Positions 25,669 through 34,537 of a stretch of 60,360 nucleotides of DNA are shown here, piece by piece (the stretch's first letter is position 1; each line of letters starts with the position of its first letter). The position numbers were made by a program, and so were the translations under genes. The notes beneath the pieces were generated by a model. The model was not told where the DNA came from. It worked only from the letters and a program-made list of their open reading frames with translations, and did not search any database. This stretch comes from Planctomycetota bacterium (GTDB lineage Bacteria; Planctomycetota; UBA8742; UBA2392), in assembly GCA_020849795.1 (NCBI GenBank), contig JADZFR010000026.1, positions 1 through 60,360 on the forward strand. The letters run 5' to 3'.

Positions 25669-26316
25669 GTGAAAATGCGAACCCTGGCCCTGCTGATACC
25701 GCTGTTGCTGCTTGCGGCGTGCGATTCGGACGGCAAAGGGAAGCCCGGCAAGTTGACGATCAAGGCCGACGTGGACACGGCCGTGATTGAGGGCAACTCG
25801 ATCCTGTGGGAGGCGCGGACGAATTTCGGCGCCAATGCGCACCATGTGTGGTCGATTGAATCCGGCTCGCTGCCCTCAGGCTTCACCATGACCCCGGCGG
25901 ACAACACACTGACTGTCTCGGGCAGCAGCAGCGTGCCGGGAGATTATCCCGTCACTCTGCGTGTGGAAGTCGACGACCGGCATGACAGCCACGCTGTGAC
26001 GTTCAGGGTGGCGCCGCTGACCGGCCCGCTCACGATCTATACCACGGTGGTGCCGGACTCGTTTGACGCATCACCGTATAGCCATGACATCGTGATCACC
26101 GGCGGCACGAACTCGGGATACACATTCGCCGTGATTGCGGGCAGCCTTCCGCAGAATTATGCGATCACGGCTGGGCCAAGTGGAGCACGGCTGACAGGCG
26201 CTCCGTCACCGCACGGCAGCTACACGTTTACTCTTGAGGTGACGGATTCAGGCGCCAACGTCGCTTCCGCGACGTTCAGCTTCACGCTGAAGGAAAACAT
26301 TTTCGGCCCGGCTTAA
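25669..26316 (+). CDS. lipoprotein with two putative Ig (He_PIG) domains
   Basis: This 215-residue protein has a signal peptide ending LLLLAAC. Two He_PIG-type units follow ('IESGSLPSGFTMTPADNTLTVSGSSS', 'AGSLPQNYAIT..GARLTGAPSPHG'). The start is either GTG at 25669 (shown) or ATG at 25675, two codons inside. The gene follows the PD40 gene by 23 bases on the same strand, so the two surface proteins may be co-expressed. The ligand is unknown. Confidence 0.78.
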   Translation: MKMRTLALLIPLLLLAACDSDGKGKPGKLTIKADVDTAVIEGNSILWEARTNFGANAHHVWSIESGSLPSGFTMTPADNTLTVSGSSSVPGDYPVTLRVEVDDRHDSHAVTFRVAPLTGPLTIYTTVVPDSFDASPYSHDIVITGGTNSGYTFAVIAGSLPQNYAITAGPSGARLTGAPSPHGSYTFTLEVTDSGANVASATFSFTLKENIFGPA

Positions 26317-26376
26317 GCCCGAAGATCGCGGCTGGCGTGCCAGCCGTAGCGCCGGGCATTGAACCGGCGCAAAGGC

Positions 26377-26461
<85 letters not shown>

Positions 26462-26509
26462 ACATGTTTCCGGCGGCTGGAAACCGCTGGAACGACATGG
26501 CCATGCCGC

Positions 26510-27703
26510 CTAGAACTCTTCTTCTTTCTTTTCGTCTTTGTCTTCTTTGCGGCCCGGGGTGTCGCCCTTGGGCTCGCGCTTTTCGCTGCTTTCGTCCTTC
26601 TTGGGCTCCGCTGCCTTGAGGCGCTTGCCGCTTCGGTCGAACACCGGCGAGTATTCCTCGTCGGGGTCAACCTTGGCGTCGCCGGTCCAGACGCGCGGTT
26701 CATGAACGTGGCGGCCGTCGCTGTACTTGCCCATGAAGCGCTGCTGCGGCGTGTTGCCGAGTGCATACTCGCGGTTCTTGCCGTAGAACGCCGCGTCGGT
26801 CAGCCCGTCCAGCAGCTTCCAGTACCCGTGCCAGTCCCACGCGTCGGCAGTGCCCTCGGGCGCCGCGGGCGTAAAATGCCCGGCCACCAGCGCGGTGCGG
26901 CAGTAATCGCAACTCACGAACTCGATCAGGTTCTTGTTCTCTTTCTTCACCTTCGTCGCGTCCATGAAGTACTTCTTGGCACAGTAAGAACCGACCGTCG
27001 TGTCGCTGTCGCCGAACACCGGCAGCAGCAGGCAGTCTTCCGGGATATTGCTGAAATCACTGTGCGGGATCAGCCCCGACGCCTGCGCCTTGGATTCATA
27101 GCTGAACGCACGCCCCGGCTGCACCGGCATGGCGGCGCGCGGCTTGGGCAGTTTCAGCGTTTCCCAGTCCGCAGCCAGATTGGCCGTCGTGACCCCGCCC
27201 GCCGAGTGCCCGGCGATGGCAAACTTGTCTTTCAACGGCTGCACGCGCTTTTTGTCTTCTTCAAGCCACGCGATGGCGTCGTTGATTGCATGGGCCGAGT
27301 TGGGCGCGTAGTTGATCGTGGGCTCAAGCCGATGCTCCTGGTACAGCGGGTAGACCACGATGTTGCCGCGCTTGCACAGGTGGTGCAGCCATTCAATGTA
27401 GCCATCGGGCGTGAACGCACCGTAGCCGTGGATGAACGCGACGACTGGTGCGTTCTCGGGCGCGGGTTCGGCGGGTGTGTACAGCCAGTACTTCTTGCCC
27501 TTCTCGCCGCGTTCGGTGACTTCGACTTTCTTGTGCGCGTAATCGCTGCCGCCGGGGCCTTTCTCGGGCTGCTTGGCGGGCAGGGTGGCTTCGGGGTTCT
27601 TGTCAGGGAACACCTGCTCGGCCTCGGCCTTCTGGGCCAGTGCCGGGGCAAAGAACGCCGGCGCGGCCAGCAACAGCGCGAACACCCAGATCAACTTTCG
27701 CAT
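26510..27703 (-). CDS. exported alpha/beta-hydrolase
   Basis: This 397-residue protein has a signal peptide ending PALAQ. The alpha/beta-hydrolase domain shows 'VVAFIHGYGAFTPDGY' (oxyanion strand) and the nucleophile elbow 'IAGHSAGGVTT'. The acid lies around 'VFGDSDTTVG' and the His near 'GRHVHEP' or 'VAGHFTPAA'. It is closest to chlorophyllase/dienelactone-type esterases; the substrate is unknown. The last 50 residues are charged and low-complexity (KKDESSEKREPKGD). The start at 27703 has SD caggag. Confidence 0.82.
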   Translation of the reverse strand: MRKLIWVFALLLAAPAFFAPALAQKAEAEQVFPDKNPEATLPAKQPEKGPGGSDYAHKKVEVTERGEKGKKYWLYTPAEPAPENAPVVAFIHGYGAFTPDGYIEWLHHLCKRGNIVVYPLYQEHRLEPTINYAPNSAHAINDAIAWLEEDKKRVQPLKDKFAIAGHSAGGVTTANLAADWETLKLPKPRAAMPVQPGRAFSYESKAQASGLIPHSDFSNIPEDCLLLPVFGDSDTTVGSYCAKKYFMDATKVKKENKNLIEFVSCDYCRTALVAGHFTPAAPEGTADAWDWHGYWKLLDGLTDAAFYGKNREYALGNTPQQRFMGKYSDGRHVHEPRVWTGDAKVDPDEEYSPVFDRSGKRLKAAEPKKDESSEKREPKGDTPGRKEDKDEKKEEEF

Positions 27704-27731
27704 GGCGCACTCCTGTGCAATATTCAACGCA

Positions 27732-27760
27732 TGATACCCCGAGAAACACTCGGGGTATCA
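27732..27760 (-). terminator. perfect 12-bp hairpin after the toxin gene
   Basis: The arms tgataccccgag and ctcggggtatca pair fully around aaaca. The hairpin lies between the toxin stop (27823) and the hydrolase start (27703), where it should end toxin-antitoxin transcription. Confidence 0.75.
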
Positions 27761-27822
27761 GATAGTCGCCGCTGCCGGTCAAGTCTCACGCGCCGCGCAC
27801 GGCCGCTCGGCATCAGTGGAAG

Positions 27823-28155
27823 CTAGGATTCGAGACACCCTCGAATTGCTTCCAGTATGTGTTCGAATCTCGTGCGGCCAAGTCGCCCGCACGGTTTCTC
27901 CTCCATCAACTCGCGGTGGAGGGTGAAGATCTTCTTCGGGTTTGCCGCACGCGTAGCTTCGAGACGTCCCCATTCAAAATCGCCGTCACCCAGATCTATG
28001 AAGTGGGTGCCGTAAGGCTTACTCGTTAGCTGGCACATGAGGTAGTCCGTGTCGCTTAGCTGCGCCAAAACCAGGGCGGGACGCCACTTGGTCTGGGTCA
28101 TGTCGGTGTATGGAAACTCAGTCCACACTACGTCCCGGGGCGAGAGCGGCGACAA
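27823..28155 (-). CDS. PemK/MazF-family toxin
   Basis: This 110-residue protein opens with 'LSPRDVVWTEFPYTDMTQTKWRPALVLAQ', the PemK/MazF pattern 'G-D-V-W...Pf......K.RPalVl'. 'YLMCQLTSKPY' corresponds to the second conserved strand. Members are mRNA interferases neutralised by a small antitoxin. I place the start at a TTG (28155) because aggagg lies at ideal distance upstream; an ATG at 28182 has no SD. The start overlaps the end of the antitoxin gene by 28 bases, typical for coupled type II pairs. Confidence 0.8.
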   Translation of the reverse strand: MSPLSPRDVVWTEFPYTDMTQTKWRPALVLAQLSDTDYLMCQLTSKPYGTHFIDLGDGDFEWGRLEATRAANPKKIFTLHRELMEEKPCGRLGRTRFEHILEAIRGCLES

Positions 28156-28430
28156 GCTTCGTCCTCCTCGGGACGATCCCATTCTTCTGCTAGGCTCTTG
28201 GCGGAAGCCAAGCCGGATTTCGCCCTGAGGGCCGCTGCCCGTATGACCGGCAGCCGGGACTTCTGCAACGCTTCGATCAATCTGTGTCGATCCTGAACGG
28301 GTACGCGACTTGTCGGAACCTCTTCATACGTCACTTCCATTCGAAGTAGAGCCATTTCGTTTCTGCTCACTTCGGCCTCGACCACATTAGGTGCTTCGAC
28401 TTTGGTTGGATCTATGATCGCGGTTGACAT
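28128..28430 (-). CDS. probable antitoxin of the PemK/MazF pair
   Basis: This 100-residue protein is immediately upstream of and overlaps the PemK-like toxin. The C-terminal part is highly charged (AEEWDRPEEDEACRRS), suited to wrapping the toxin. No AbrB or MazE DNA-binding motif is obvious by eye. Its identity as antitoxin rests on size, position and overlap. Confidence 0.62.
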   Translation of the reverse strand: MSTAIIDPTKVEAPNVVEAEVSRNEMALLRMEVTYEEVPTSRVPVQDRHRLIEALQKSRLPVIRAAALRAKSGLASAKSLAEEWDRPEEDEACRRSRPGT

Positions 28431-28440
28431 CTAAGAACTC

Positions 28441-28896
28441 CTATGCGCTTGGCAACTGCACGGCGCGAATCGAAGAGAAACCCACGAACTCATTGTTGAT
28501 CAGCACGTTTACATCGTAGTCACCGGACTCGGGAAACTCTATTGCCGTAGCTTTTCCGGATCCATCTGGTTTGACCACCGGGATTGCAAAGTTCAAAGGG
28601 ATCAACTTCCCGCCGCTGGGGACCATTTCCGGCGGAGAAATCTTGACCTCAGCCGACCACAAAGGGCTCGCTCGCATGTTCCCTTCAACATCAGCACGGT
28701 TGTCAACAATCTCCAATCTCACCGTCGATACCGTGTCTATCCGGAAGTCGCGGATTGACACAAACATCCAGAACACTCCAACTCTCGCAGGAAATGACTT
28801 CGCCTGAACATGAGTGAACACACCAACCAGGCTCCATTTGCCTGTTGCCTGAACTGCACCATCACACAACAAGACAGTTACATGACTTGGGCTCAT
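28441..28896 (-). CDS. DUF6941-like hypothetical protein
   Basis: This 151-residue protein begins MSPSHVTVLLCDGAVQATGKWSLVGVF, resembling the DUF6941 opening 'llCd.a..d..gKlnliGvf'. The rest is beta-rich, with 'TVRLEIVDNRADVEGN' and 'FPESGDYDVNVLINNE', which matches a C2-like sandwich. Its function is unknown. The frame is open further upstream, but the conserved part starts at 28896. It has lower GC than its neighbours and lies between the toxin pair and the phage-like block. Confidence 0.65.
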   Translation of the reverse strand: MSPSHVTVLLCDGAVQATGKWSLVGVFTHVQAKSFPARVGVFWMFVSIRDFRIDTVSTVRLEIVDNRADVEGNMRASPLWSAEVKISPPEMVPSGGKLIPLNFAIPVVKPDGSGKATAIEFPESGDYDVNVLINNEFVGFSSIRAVQLPSA

Positions 28897-28976
28897 GGCG
28901 GTTTGCTTCCCTTGCCACCCGGATGGTGGACAATTTGTGAATTGTAGCTCCCTGCGGCAGCGCGACAACTGCTTGG

Positions 28977-29573
28977 CTACGCGCCGCGCAGGGCGTCTCG
29001 TTCCTGGGCGCTGGGGAGGCTTTGGTTGGCGATCTTGACCAGGTCGGCCAGATAGCGGGGGTCGGCAAAGCTCGCGCCCTGCCTGCGCACCCACTGTTGC
29101 ACTTCTTTCAGGCTCACGCGGCCGTCTTTGTTCGCGTCCACCGCCTCGCCCTGCTTGATCCTCTCGATCATCCGCAACGCAAACGTCAGCGCGCTGCCCG
29201 TCAGGTCGAGTTGTGCCTCGGCTTGCCGGCGCATGCCCGCCTCGCGCAGCCGTTGCCGGTTGCGGGCGCGGGCGTACGCGCCCGCCGCAAACGTCGTGAT
29301 TGCGCCGGCCAGGGCACCCCAAGGGCCCAGCAGCGCCAGCCAATCTGCCGCAGACTGCGCGCCTTGCGGGTTCACCAGCGCCACCGTGCGCGGCGGGTTG
29401 GGCAGGCCCGTGGCCTGATCGACGGCATCAGTGGTGGGGTCGCCCTGCGCGTTTTCAAACAGCGGCCGGCCGTGTTCGTCGGTGGCCTGCACCGTGGTTT
29501 CGCCCAGCAGGCTGTCGAGCAGCGCGCAGCCGGGCAAAGCGAGCACGCAAAGCAGCAGAAGAATGGTTCGCAT
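28977..29573 (-). CDS. lipoprotein with EF-hand, last gene of phage-like block
   Basis: This 198-residue protein has a lipobox (VLALPGC), a glycine/alanine-rich transmembrane segment (WGALAGAITTFAAGAYAR) and a Ca-binding EF-hand loop DANKDGRVSLKE near residue 150. It is the terminal gene of the leftward portal-to-fibre run, with SD ggagaa. By position it could be a lysis or envelope-interaction protein, but it resembles no known spanin. The start at 29573 is chosen for the SD and signal peptide. Confidence 0.7.
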   Translation of the reverse strand: MRTILLLLCVLALPGCALLDSLLGETTVQATDEHGRPLFENAQGDPTTDAVDQATGLPNPPRTVALVNPQGAQSAADWLALLGPWGALAGAITTFAAGAYARARNRQRLREAGMRRQAEAQLDLTGSALTFALRMIERIKQGEAVDANKDGRVSLKEVQQWVRRQGASFADPRYLADLVKIANQSLPSAQERDALRGA

Positions 29574-29595
29574 GGTGTTCTCCGGGAAGTGCCGT

Positions 29596-29829
29596 TCAGC
29601 GACGGCTGGATTCAAGAGCGCTGATGCGCTCGGCGTGTTCAACGTGGGCGGCGCGCATCGCGCGCAACTCGCCGCGGTGGCGGTTGACTTGGGCGTTCAG
29701 GCCTTCCACCAGCACGGTCAGGCGCGCGACGGCTGTGTTCAGTTTCAAGCCGACTTTGATCAACCCGATGCCGATTGCGCCGACCCACATGCCGGCGACG
29801 CTGAGCGCGAGTGTGTGCAGCGGATCCAT
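29596..29829 (-). CDS. small membrane/coiled-coil protein (holin-like position)
   Basis: This 77-residue protein has one hydrophobic segment (about residues 8-28) and a coiled-coil C-terminus (LVEGLNAQVNRHRGELRAMR..HAERISALES). Small one-TM coiled-coil proteins of this kind often stand near lysis genes of phages. No functional motif proves it. It lies nine bases after the 1195-residue gene with SD aaggcag. Confidence 0.6.
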   Translation of the reverse strand: MDPLHTLALSVAGMWVGAIGIGLIKVGLKLNTAVARLTVLVEGLNAQVNRHRGELRAMRAAHVEHAERISALESSRR

Positions 29830-29838
29830 GTTGCTGCC

Positions 29839-32800
29839 TTAGATGGGGGTCCCGACCACGATGGCGCGGTACGTGGCGCCGCCTGCGTTGACGCTGGCGT
29901 CGGTCGTGTTCAGGGTCAGCACCTGCGACGTGCCGGCAGATTGCGCCCCGAAACTGACGTCGGCGGCTGCGCTGCCATCGCCGGTGCGGCGCAGTTGCGT
30001 GCCGGTAGCGCCGGCTGGACAGAGAAATGCGAGCTGTGTGGTGGTGGTGCTGTCCGTGCGCATTACCACCATGGCATGCGCGCGGTTGACGCCAGTCAGC
30101 CCGACCGCAAGGCCGCTGGTGCCGTTTCCCGTCCACTCGATCACGCGCACCGCCGCGATGTCGGCCAGCATGGCCAGGCGGGCCGCGCCATACATCAATG
30201 CACCGGCGCCGCTGTCTTCCCACAGGGTGCTGGGGCCGCCGGGGTTGGCGGTTTGCGGGTCAAGCGTCAAGCCGGTCGGGTCAATCAACCCCGCAACCGT
30301 GAGTTTGCCGCCGATGCTCAAGTCCCCCGGCGTCGCCAAGCCGCCTTCTGCGCCACGATGCAGCAGCGTGTCATCGCCGAATGCGATGCCGTCGGTTTCG
30401 TCTTCGCCCAGGCGAAGCGCGCCCACCCCGGCAAAGGTCGCGTCGGGACGCCCCAGTTGCATGTGGCCGGTGACGCGCAGCCCGCGCGAGTTGTCGTCGA
30501 CGGCCGCGCCGTCCGCATCGTGCGGCGTCAGCAGAAGGTGGTGACCGCTGGTTGCCAGCTGCATGACCCAGCCTTGCAAAACACCGGCGGCGCCGGCCAT
30601 TGCCGGCGAGCCGAACGCCAGCGAGACCTCGGGGTGCAGCAGCATCCACGTGTTGCGCGTGCCGCCGTCGGTGCTCGCGGCGTTGAGGCTGCGCAGCGGC
30701 GGCAGAAAGATGCACCCGCCGCCGAGATCACAGTCCGGGACGCCGTTGACCTCACCGGCCCAGCCCTCGCTCTTGATGCTGGGGCCGGGAAACGGCACTT
30801 CGCGGTCGGCTTGCCGGTCGCTGGGGGCCGGCACCCAGTCGTGGCTTGGCGCCCACAGCTCGTGCTCGCTGACTACCCCGCGCACATCATCAGGCGCGGT
30901 GACGCAGATGGGCACCACCACGCGCGGCGGGTCATCCATTGGCGGGTCGTCCACGGGCGGCTTGGTGGGGGGCTTCCACGTCGGCGGAATCTCGGGCAGG
31001 AAGGGCACGCGATACTGGATTTTCCAGCGGCCGGGGCGCGTCTTGCCATCCCACTGGTGCGTGCTGCCTTCGTGGTACTTGATCTGCGCCTCGTAGGGCG
31101 GCCACGGCGGCACCGCGCCGACAAACGGCTCGGGGTAGAACGTCAGCGGCGCGTCGTGGGCCGGGTCGCGCGGCACCTTGAAAAACGCCTCGGTGCTCAG
31201 GTGGCCCGCGCTTTCGCGGTACACGCCGTCGTCGTCTGCGGCGCTGCCGTACAGGTGTTTGCTGCAATGTGCCGAGTCCGCGAGCACCGGCCCGCCGTTG
31301 CCTGTCGCGGCAAGTCGCCCCAGGTCGCGCCCCGCGCCCTCGGCAAACAGCCCGCGACCGCTGGCGGCATGGTTGCCGGTCGTCCCGTCGCGCAGGTTCA
31401 ACACCGGCACCCAGCCCGGCGCGCCGCCGCCCACGCCTGCCTTGCGGTGCATCGGGCTCAGCGCCAGCACGGTCAGGAATTGCAGCCCGCCGCGCTTGCC
31501 GACACTCAGTCTTGACCCGTCAAGGTCTGCGATCAGGTTGCTGGCATCGCCCCGTGTGGCACCGCGGGCGTCGCTGACCAGCGGGCCGGCATCCACAAAC
31601 TCGGGCTCGCCGCCCAGGCTCACCAGCAGTCCGCGCAGACCCTCAGGCCGTGCCTTGCGCACACCGCCAAAGTCTGCGGGCGCAAGCTCGGCGTGGCGGT
31701 CGTCGGGCCCGAGCACGCGCACGCGGCCCTGCGCGGTGCTTTCGCAGCCGACCACAAAGAACCAGCGCCCGAAGTGGGCGGCATCGTCGCTGGCGAGAAA
31801 GTACGGAAACGCGAACGCGCCCGGGTGTTCAAGCGAAAGCGCGCCGGTGCGGCCGTCGATTGCCGTGGCTTCGCTGGCGACGACCGATTCGCCCTCGGGC
31901 ACGTTGCCGCTTGCCTTCACGACCAGCGGGCCGGCACGGTACGCGTTCAGCGGCTGGTGCAGCGGCAGATCGGGCTTCACTGCGCCGATGCGATGAGCCG
32001 GCATCAGCGCGGGGGGCAGCGGCCCCGGCACGGTGGGCTCCTGCACGATTGTCGTCAGCAGCCCGCGCGGGTCGGCCTCGCAGGTGACGCTCGCCACGGC
32101 CCCGGCTGCTGATGCGCCGGCGATGCCGACCAGGAGTTGCGTGACACGCGGCGGCGTGTGGGCCAGCCCGGCGGTCAGGCGGCGGGCTTGCGCCGACAAC
32201 GCGGTTGCGTTCAGGGACGCGCCGTCTTCGTCCAGCACGGCAACCAGGTGCGGCGCCTCGAGCACGCGTGCCGGGCCATCGCCGCCCAAGCGCCGTACGT
32301 GCTGAAACGGTGGGGCATCGGCGGGCAGGGCAATCGTCAGCGCGATTCGCGGCTCGCCGGCAATGCGGCGCGACTGGCGCGTCGGGTCGTCTGCGGCTTC
32401 CAGCAGGTATGGCGGTTCGTTCAGGGCCAGCAGGCCGCGCTCAAGATCAAGCTCAAACGCATCCAGCGCCGGCGACCACGATTCGGGTTCAAAGGCGTCG
32501 GCCGACGGATGGGCAGGTGCGACGCCGGTGGCGCGGCTTGCGCTGACTTGAAGACGCGGTGGAAGAAGCGTGCCGTCAGCCGTCACGCCGCCGACCGGCA
32601 TCCAGCCGCCGTGTGCCGCCCGGAACAGGCGAAACGCGTAGCGTCGCAACAGGGCATCGCGCGCCGCGGCGTCGGGCGCCGTGCCCACGAGTGCGCGAAA
32701 TCCGCCCTCGGTAAGGCATGCGCGGCGCGCGTCGCGCTCGGCAATGCCCCATTGTTGCAGCTGCGCCGACAGCGGATGCAGTTCGCCATCGGCGTCGGGT

Positions 32801-33426
32801 AACACCGCCACCCAGTCGTCGCGCAGGGTGACAAGCCGCAGTGTCGGCCCGCCCTGCACGGTGATTTCTGCGGGCGAGAAATCTTCGGTGTGTGATTCGA
32901 CCAGCGCTGACTCGTCGATGGCGGCAGGCTGCTGGGCGGGCCGGGTCAGCCACTCGCCATCGTCGCCGATCGTCAACGATTCGCCGGCGAAGGCGCAGAG
33001 TTGCTGCACCAGGCTCGTCAGCGGCCCGCTCAGCGGCGGAAGCGGCGGCAGGACACCGGGGGGTGTCGGCGCATCATCGGCCGACAACCCGGCCGACACG
33101 AACAGCCGGGCAAGCGCGTCCGAAAGCGATATACCGTCCGTGACTGGCAGATTGGCCCGCCGGCTTGCCCATTCGCTGCGCCGATCGGCGCCATGCACGA
33201 TCAGCCGCCCGTCGCCGGACTGCTGTGTGCGCGTGCACATGAACTGGCGAAACGTGCGCCGGGTTGCGTTGTCGCGCAGCTCGATGGTCAGCGGATCTTC
33301 GGCTTGCGGCGCACTGCCCGGCGGCAGCGTGATCGTGCAAGTTGAGGCTTCTGCGCCGCGGCGCAGTTCGATGCGGGCAGCCAGCGACGGTGCCCCGTTC
33401 AGCGATGCAATTACGTGCTCGGTCAT
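29839..33426 (-). CDS. large phage-tail/fibre-like structural protein
   Basis: This 1195-residue protein has an N-terminal 400 residues that resemble a baseplate-hub or tail-associated protein: 'ISLSDALARLFVSAGL', 'TSLVQQLCAFAGESLTIGDDGEW'. A central Pro-rich segment (about 870-900) leads to a C-terminal fibre-like part that ends in beta-rich low-complexity repeats. No peptidase or glycosidase motif is visible. It starts with a 4-base overlap (ATGA) with the preceding 370-residue gene and a good SD (ccggaga). Confidence 0.6.
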   Translation of the reverse strand: MTEHVIASLNGAPSLAARIELRRGAEASTCTITLPPGSAPQAEDPLTIELRDNATRRTFRQFMCTRTQQSGDGRLIVHGADRRSEWASRRANLPVTDGISLSDALARLFVSAGLSADDAPTPPGVLPPLPPLSGPLTSLVQQLCAFAGESLTIGDDGEWLTRPAQQPAAIDESALVESHTEDFSPAEITVQGGPTLRLVTLRDDWVAVLPDADGELHPLSAQLQQWGIAERDARRACLTEGGFRALVGTAPDAAARDALLRRYAFRLFRAAHGGWMPVGGVTADGTLLPPRLQVSASRATGVAPAHPSADAFEPESWSPALDAFELDLERGLLALNEPPYLLEAADDPTRQSRRIAGEPRIALTIALPADAPPFQHVRRLGGDGPARVLEAPHLVAVLDEDGASLNATALSAQARRLTAGLAHTPPRVTQLLVGIAGASAAGAVASVTCEADPRGLLTTIVQEPTVPGPLPPALMPAHRIGAVKPDLPLHQPLNAYRAGPLVVKASGNVPEGESVVASEATAIDGRTGALSLEHPGAFAFPYFLASDDAAHFGRWFFVVGCESTAQGRVRVLGPDDRHAELAPADFGGVRKARPEGLRGLLVSLGGEPEFVDAGPLVSDARGATRGDASNLIADLDGSRLSVGKRGGLQFLTVLALSPMHRKAGVGGGAPGWVPVLNLRDGTTGNHAASGRGLFAEGAGRDLGRLAATGNGGPVLADSAHCSKHLYGSAADDDGVYRESAGHLSTEAFFKVPRDPAHDAPLTFYPEPFVGAVPPWPPYEAQIKYHEGSTHQWDGKTRPGRWKIQYRVPFLPEIPPTWKPPTKPPVDDPPMDDPPRVVVPICVTAPDDVRGVVSEHELWAPSHDWVPAPSDRQADREVPFPGPSIKSEGWAGEVNGVPDCDLGGGCIFLPPLRSLNAASTDGGTRNTWMLLHPEVSLAFGSPAMAGAAGVLQGWVMQLATSGHHLLLTPHDADGAAVDDNSRGLRVTGHMQLGRPDATFAGVGALRLGEDETDGIAFGDDTLLHRGAEGGLATPGDLSIGGKLTVAGLIDPTGLTLDPQTANPGGPSTLWEDSGAGALMYGAARLAMLADIAAVRVIEWTGNGTSGLAVGLTGVNRAHAMVVMRTDSTTTTQLAFLCPAGATGTQLRRTGDGSAAADVSFGAQSAGTSQVLTLNTTDASVNAGGATYRAIVVGTPI

Positions 33427-34535
33427 GGTGTCTCCGGTACTTTGTGCAGCACCGCGCCGCGCGTGCGCGATTCATAGCGCCAGCTTGTGAGCCAGCGCTT
33501 CTGGGGTGGCAGCCAGGGGTGCGGCACCGAGTAATCCACGTGGCGCTCCAGCAGGTCGGCCAGGTAGCGTGGCGCGGGCGGCGAGGCGTGGCGGCCATCG
33601 CCGATCGCGCTGCCCTGCTGGACAATGCGGGTTTGTGCGGCACCGATTTCCTGCCGCCAGGCGGGCGCTCCCGCGGCCAGCAGCGGATGGTCGACCACCC
33701 GGCGCGAGGTGGTGAACGCCAGCGTTTCGGTAAGCGCCACGTGCCCCGCAGCGCCTGCAAGCACTTCGCGAAACTCAAAGTCAACGCGCCGCGTGAACGG
33801 GTTCTCGCGAATCATGCGCTCGCCGCCGCCTGCCAGCGCATGCGCCTGTGCCAACGCGCCGGCGCCGACAAAGAAGCCCGCCACCGTGCGCACGAGCCGG
33901 CCGTCAGCGTCGACGGTGTCGCTGATCGCGTAGTGGCCGTCATCCACGCCGGCGGGCAGCGGGGCGAACACCTGCTCGTCTTGCACGACGTAGACCAGCG
34001 AAGGCTCAGCGGCGTCGCGCGTGGTGCTGGTATGGACGCGTCGATAGCCAGGCTGCACGGCCGGCAGCAACGCGTCTTCATGGGCAGCCGGGTCTTCTCC
34101 GCGCCGCAGCACCGCGCGCCCTTGAAAGCGCACGTGCTGGGCCGTACCGGCGTCGCTGCTGACGCTGACGGTCAGGGTGTGCTGCTGCACGGCGCTGTCG
34201 GGGTCTTGTCGCGTGGCTGTGAAGGTCAGGCGCACGCGACGCGCGCCGTGGGCATCGCCTGGCCCGGGGTCGAACTCGTTCATGCCCGCGAACACGGGGC
34301 CGGTGCGGCAGTCTGCCGTGGACAGTTCGCGCACAGCGGTACCGCCGGCACTCAAGGCCAGGTCGCCCGTGGCGCCAATGGCGCCGCGCAAGCCTTCCAG
34401 CGCCTGTTCGAGCAATGCCGCCGTTGCCGCCTGCACTTGCAGCGTGGCATGCCAGTACTCGGCATCGTGCTCGCGCGTGATTTCAAGGGCGGCTGCCGCG
34501 CCCAGCACTTCGTCGTTGAACTTGAGCGTCAACAT
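33423..34535 (-). CDS. phage-like structural protein, unknown
   Basis: This 370-residue beta-rich protein begins MLTLKFNDEVLGAAAALEITREHDAEYWHATLQ. 'ALEGLRGAIGATGDLALSAGG' and a later 'RRVRLTFTATRQDPDSAV' suggest a tail or neck-type beta-sandwich. I do not recognise the family. It is co-directional and closely spaced (two bases) with the 435-residue gene upstream, with SD gcggagtag. Confidence 0.55.
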   Translation of the reverse strand: MLTLKFNDEVLGAAAALEITREHDAEYWHATLQVQAATAALLEQALEGLRGAIGATGDLALSAGGTAVRELSTADCRTGPVFAGMNEFDPGPGDAHGARRVRLTFTATRQDPDSAVQQHTLTVSVSSDAGTAQHVRFQGRAVLRRGEDPAAHEDALLPAVQPGYRRVHTSTTRDAAEPSLVYVVQDEQVFAPLPAGVDDGHYAISDTVDADGRLVRTVAGFFVGAGALAQAHALAGGGERMIRENPFTRRVDFEFREVLAGAAGHVALTETLAFTTSRRVVDHPLLAAGAPAWRQEIGAAQTRIVQQGSAIGDGRHASPPAPRYLADLLERHVDYSVPHPWLPPQKRWLTSWRYESRTRGAVLHKVPETP

Positions 34536-34537
34536 GG

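Noticed and set aside
29431..31515. 694-codon open frame on the plus strand
   Set aside because: It is a GC-rich shadow of the phage-like genes on the minus strand, with no domain and Arg/Ala/Gly-rich composition.
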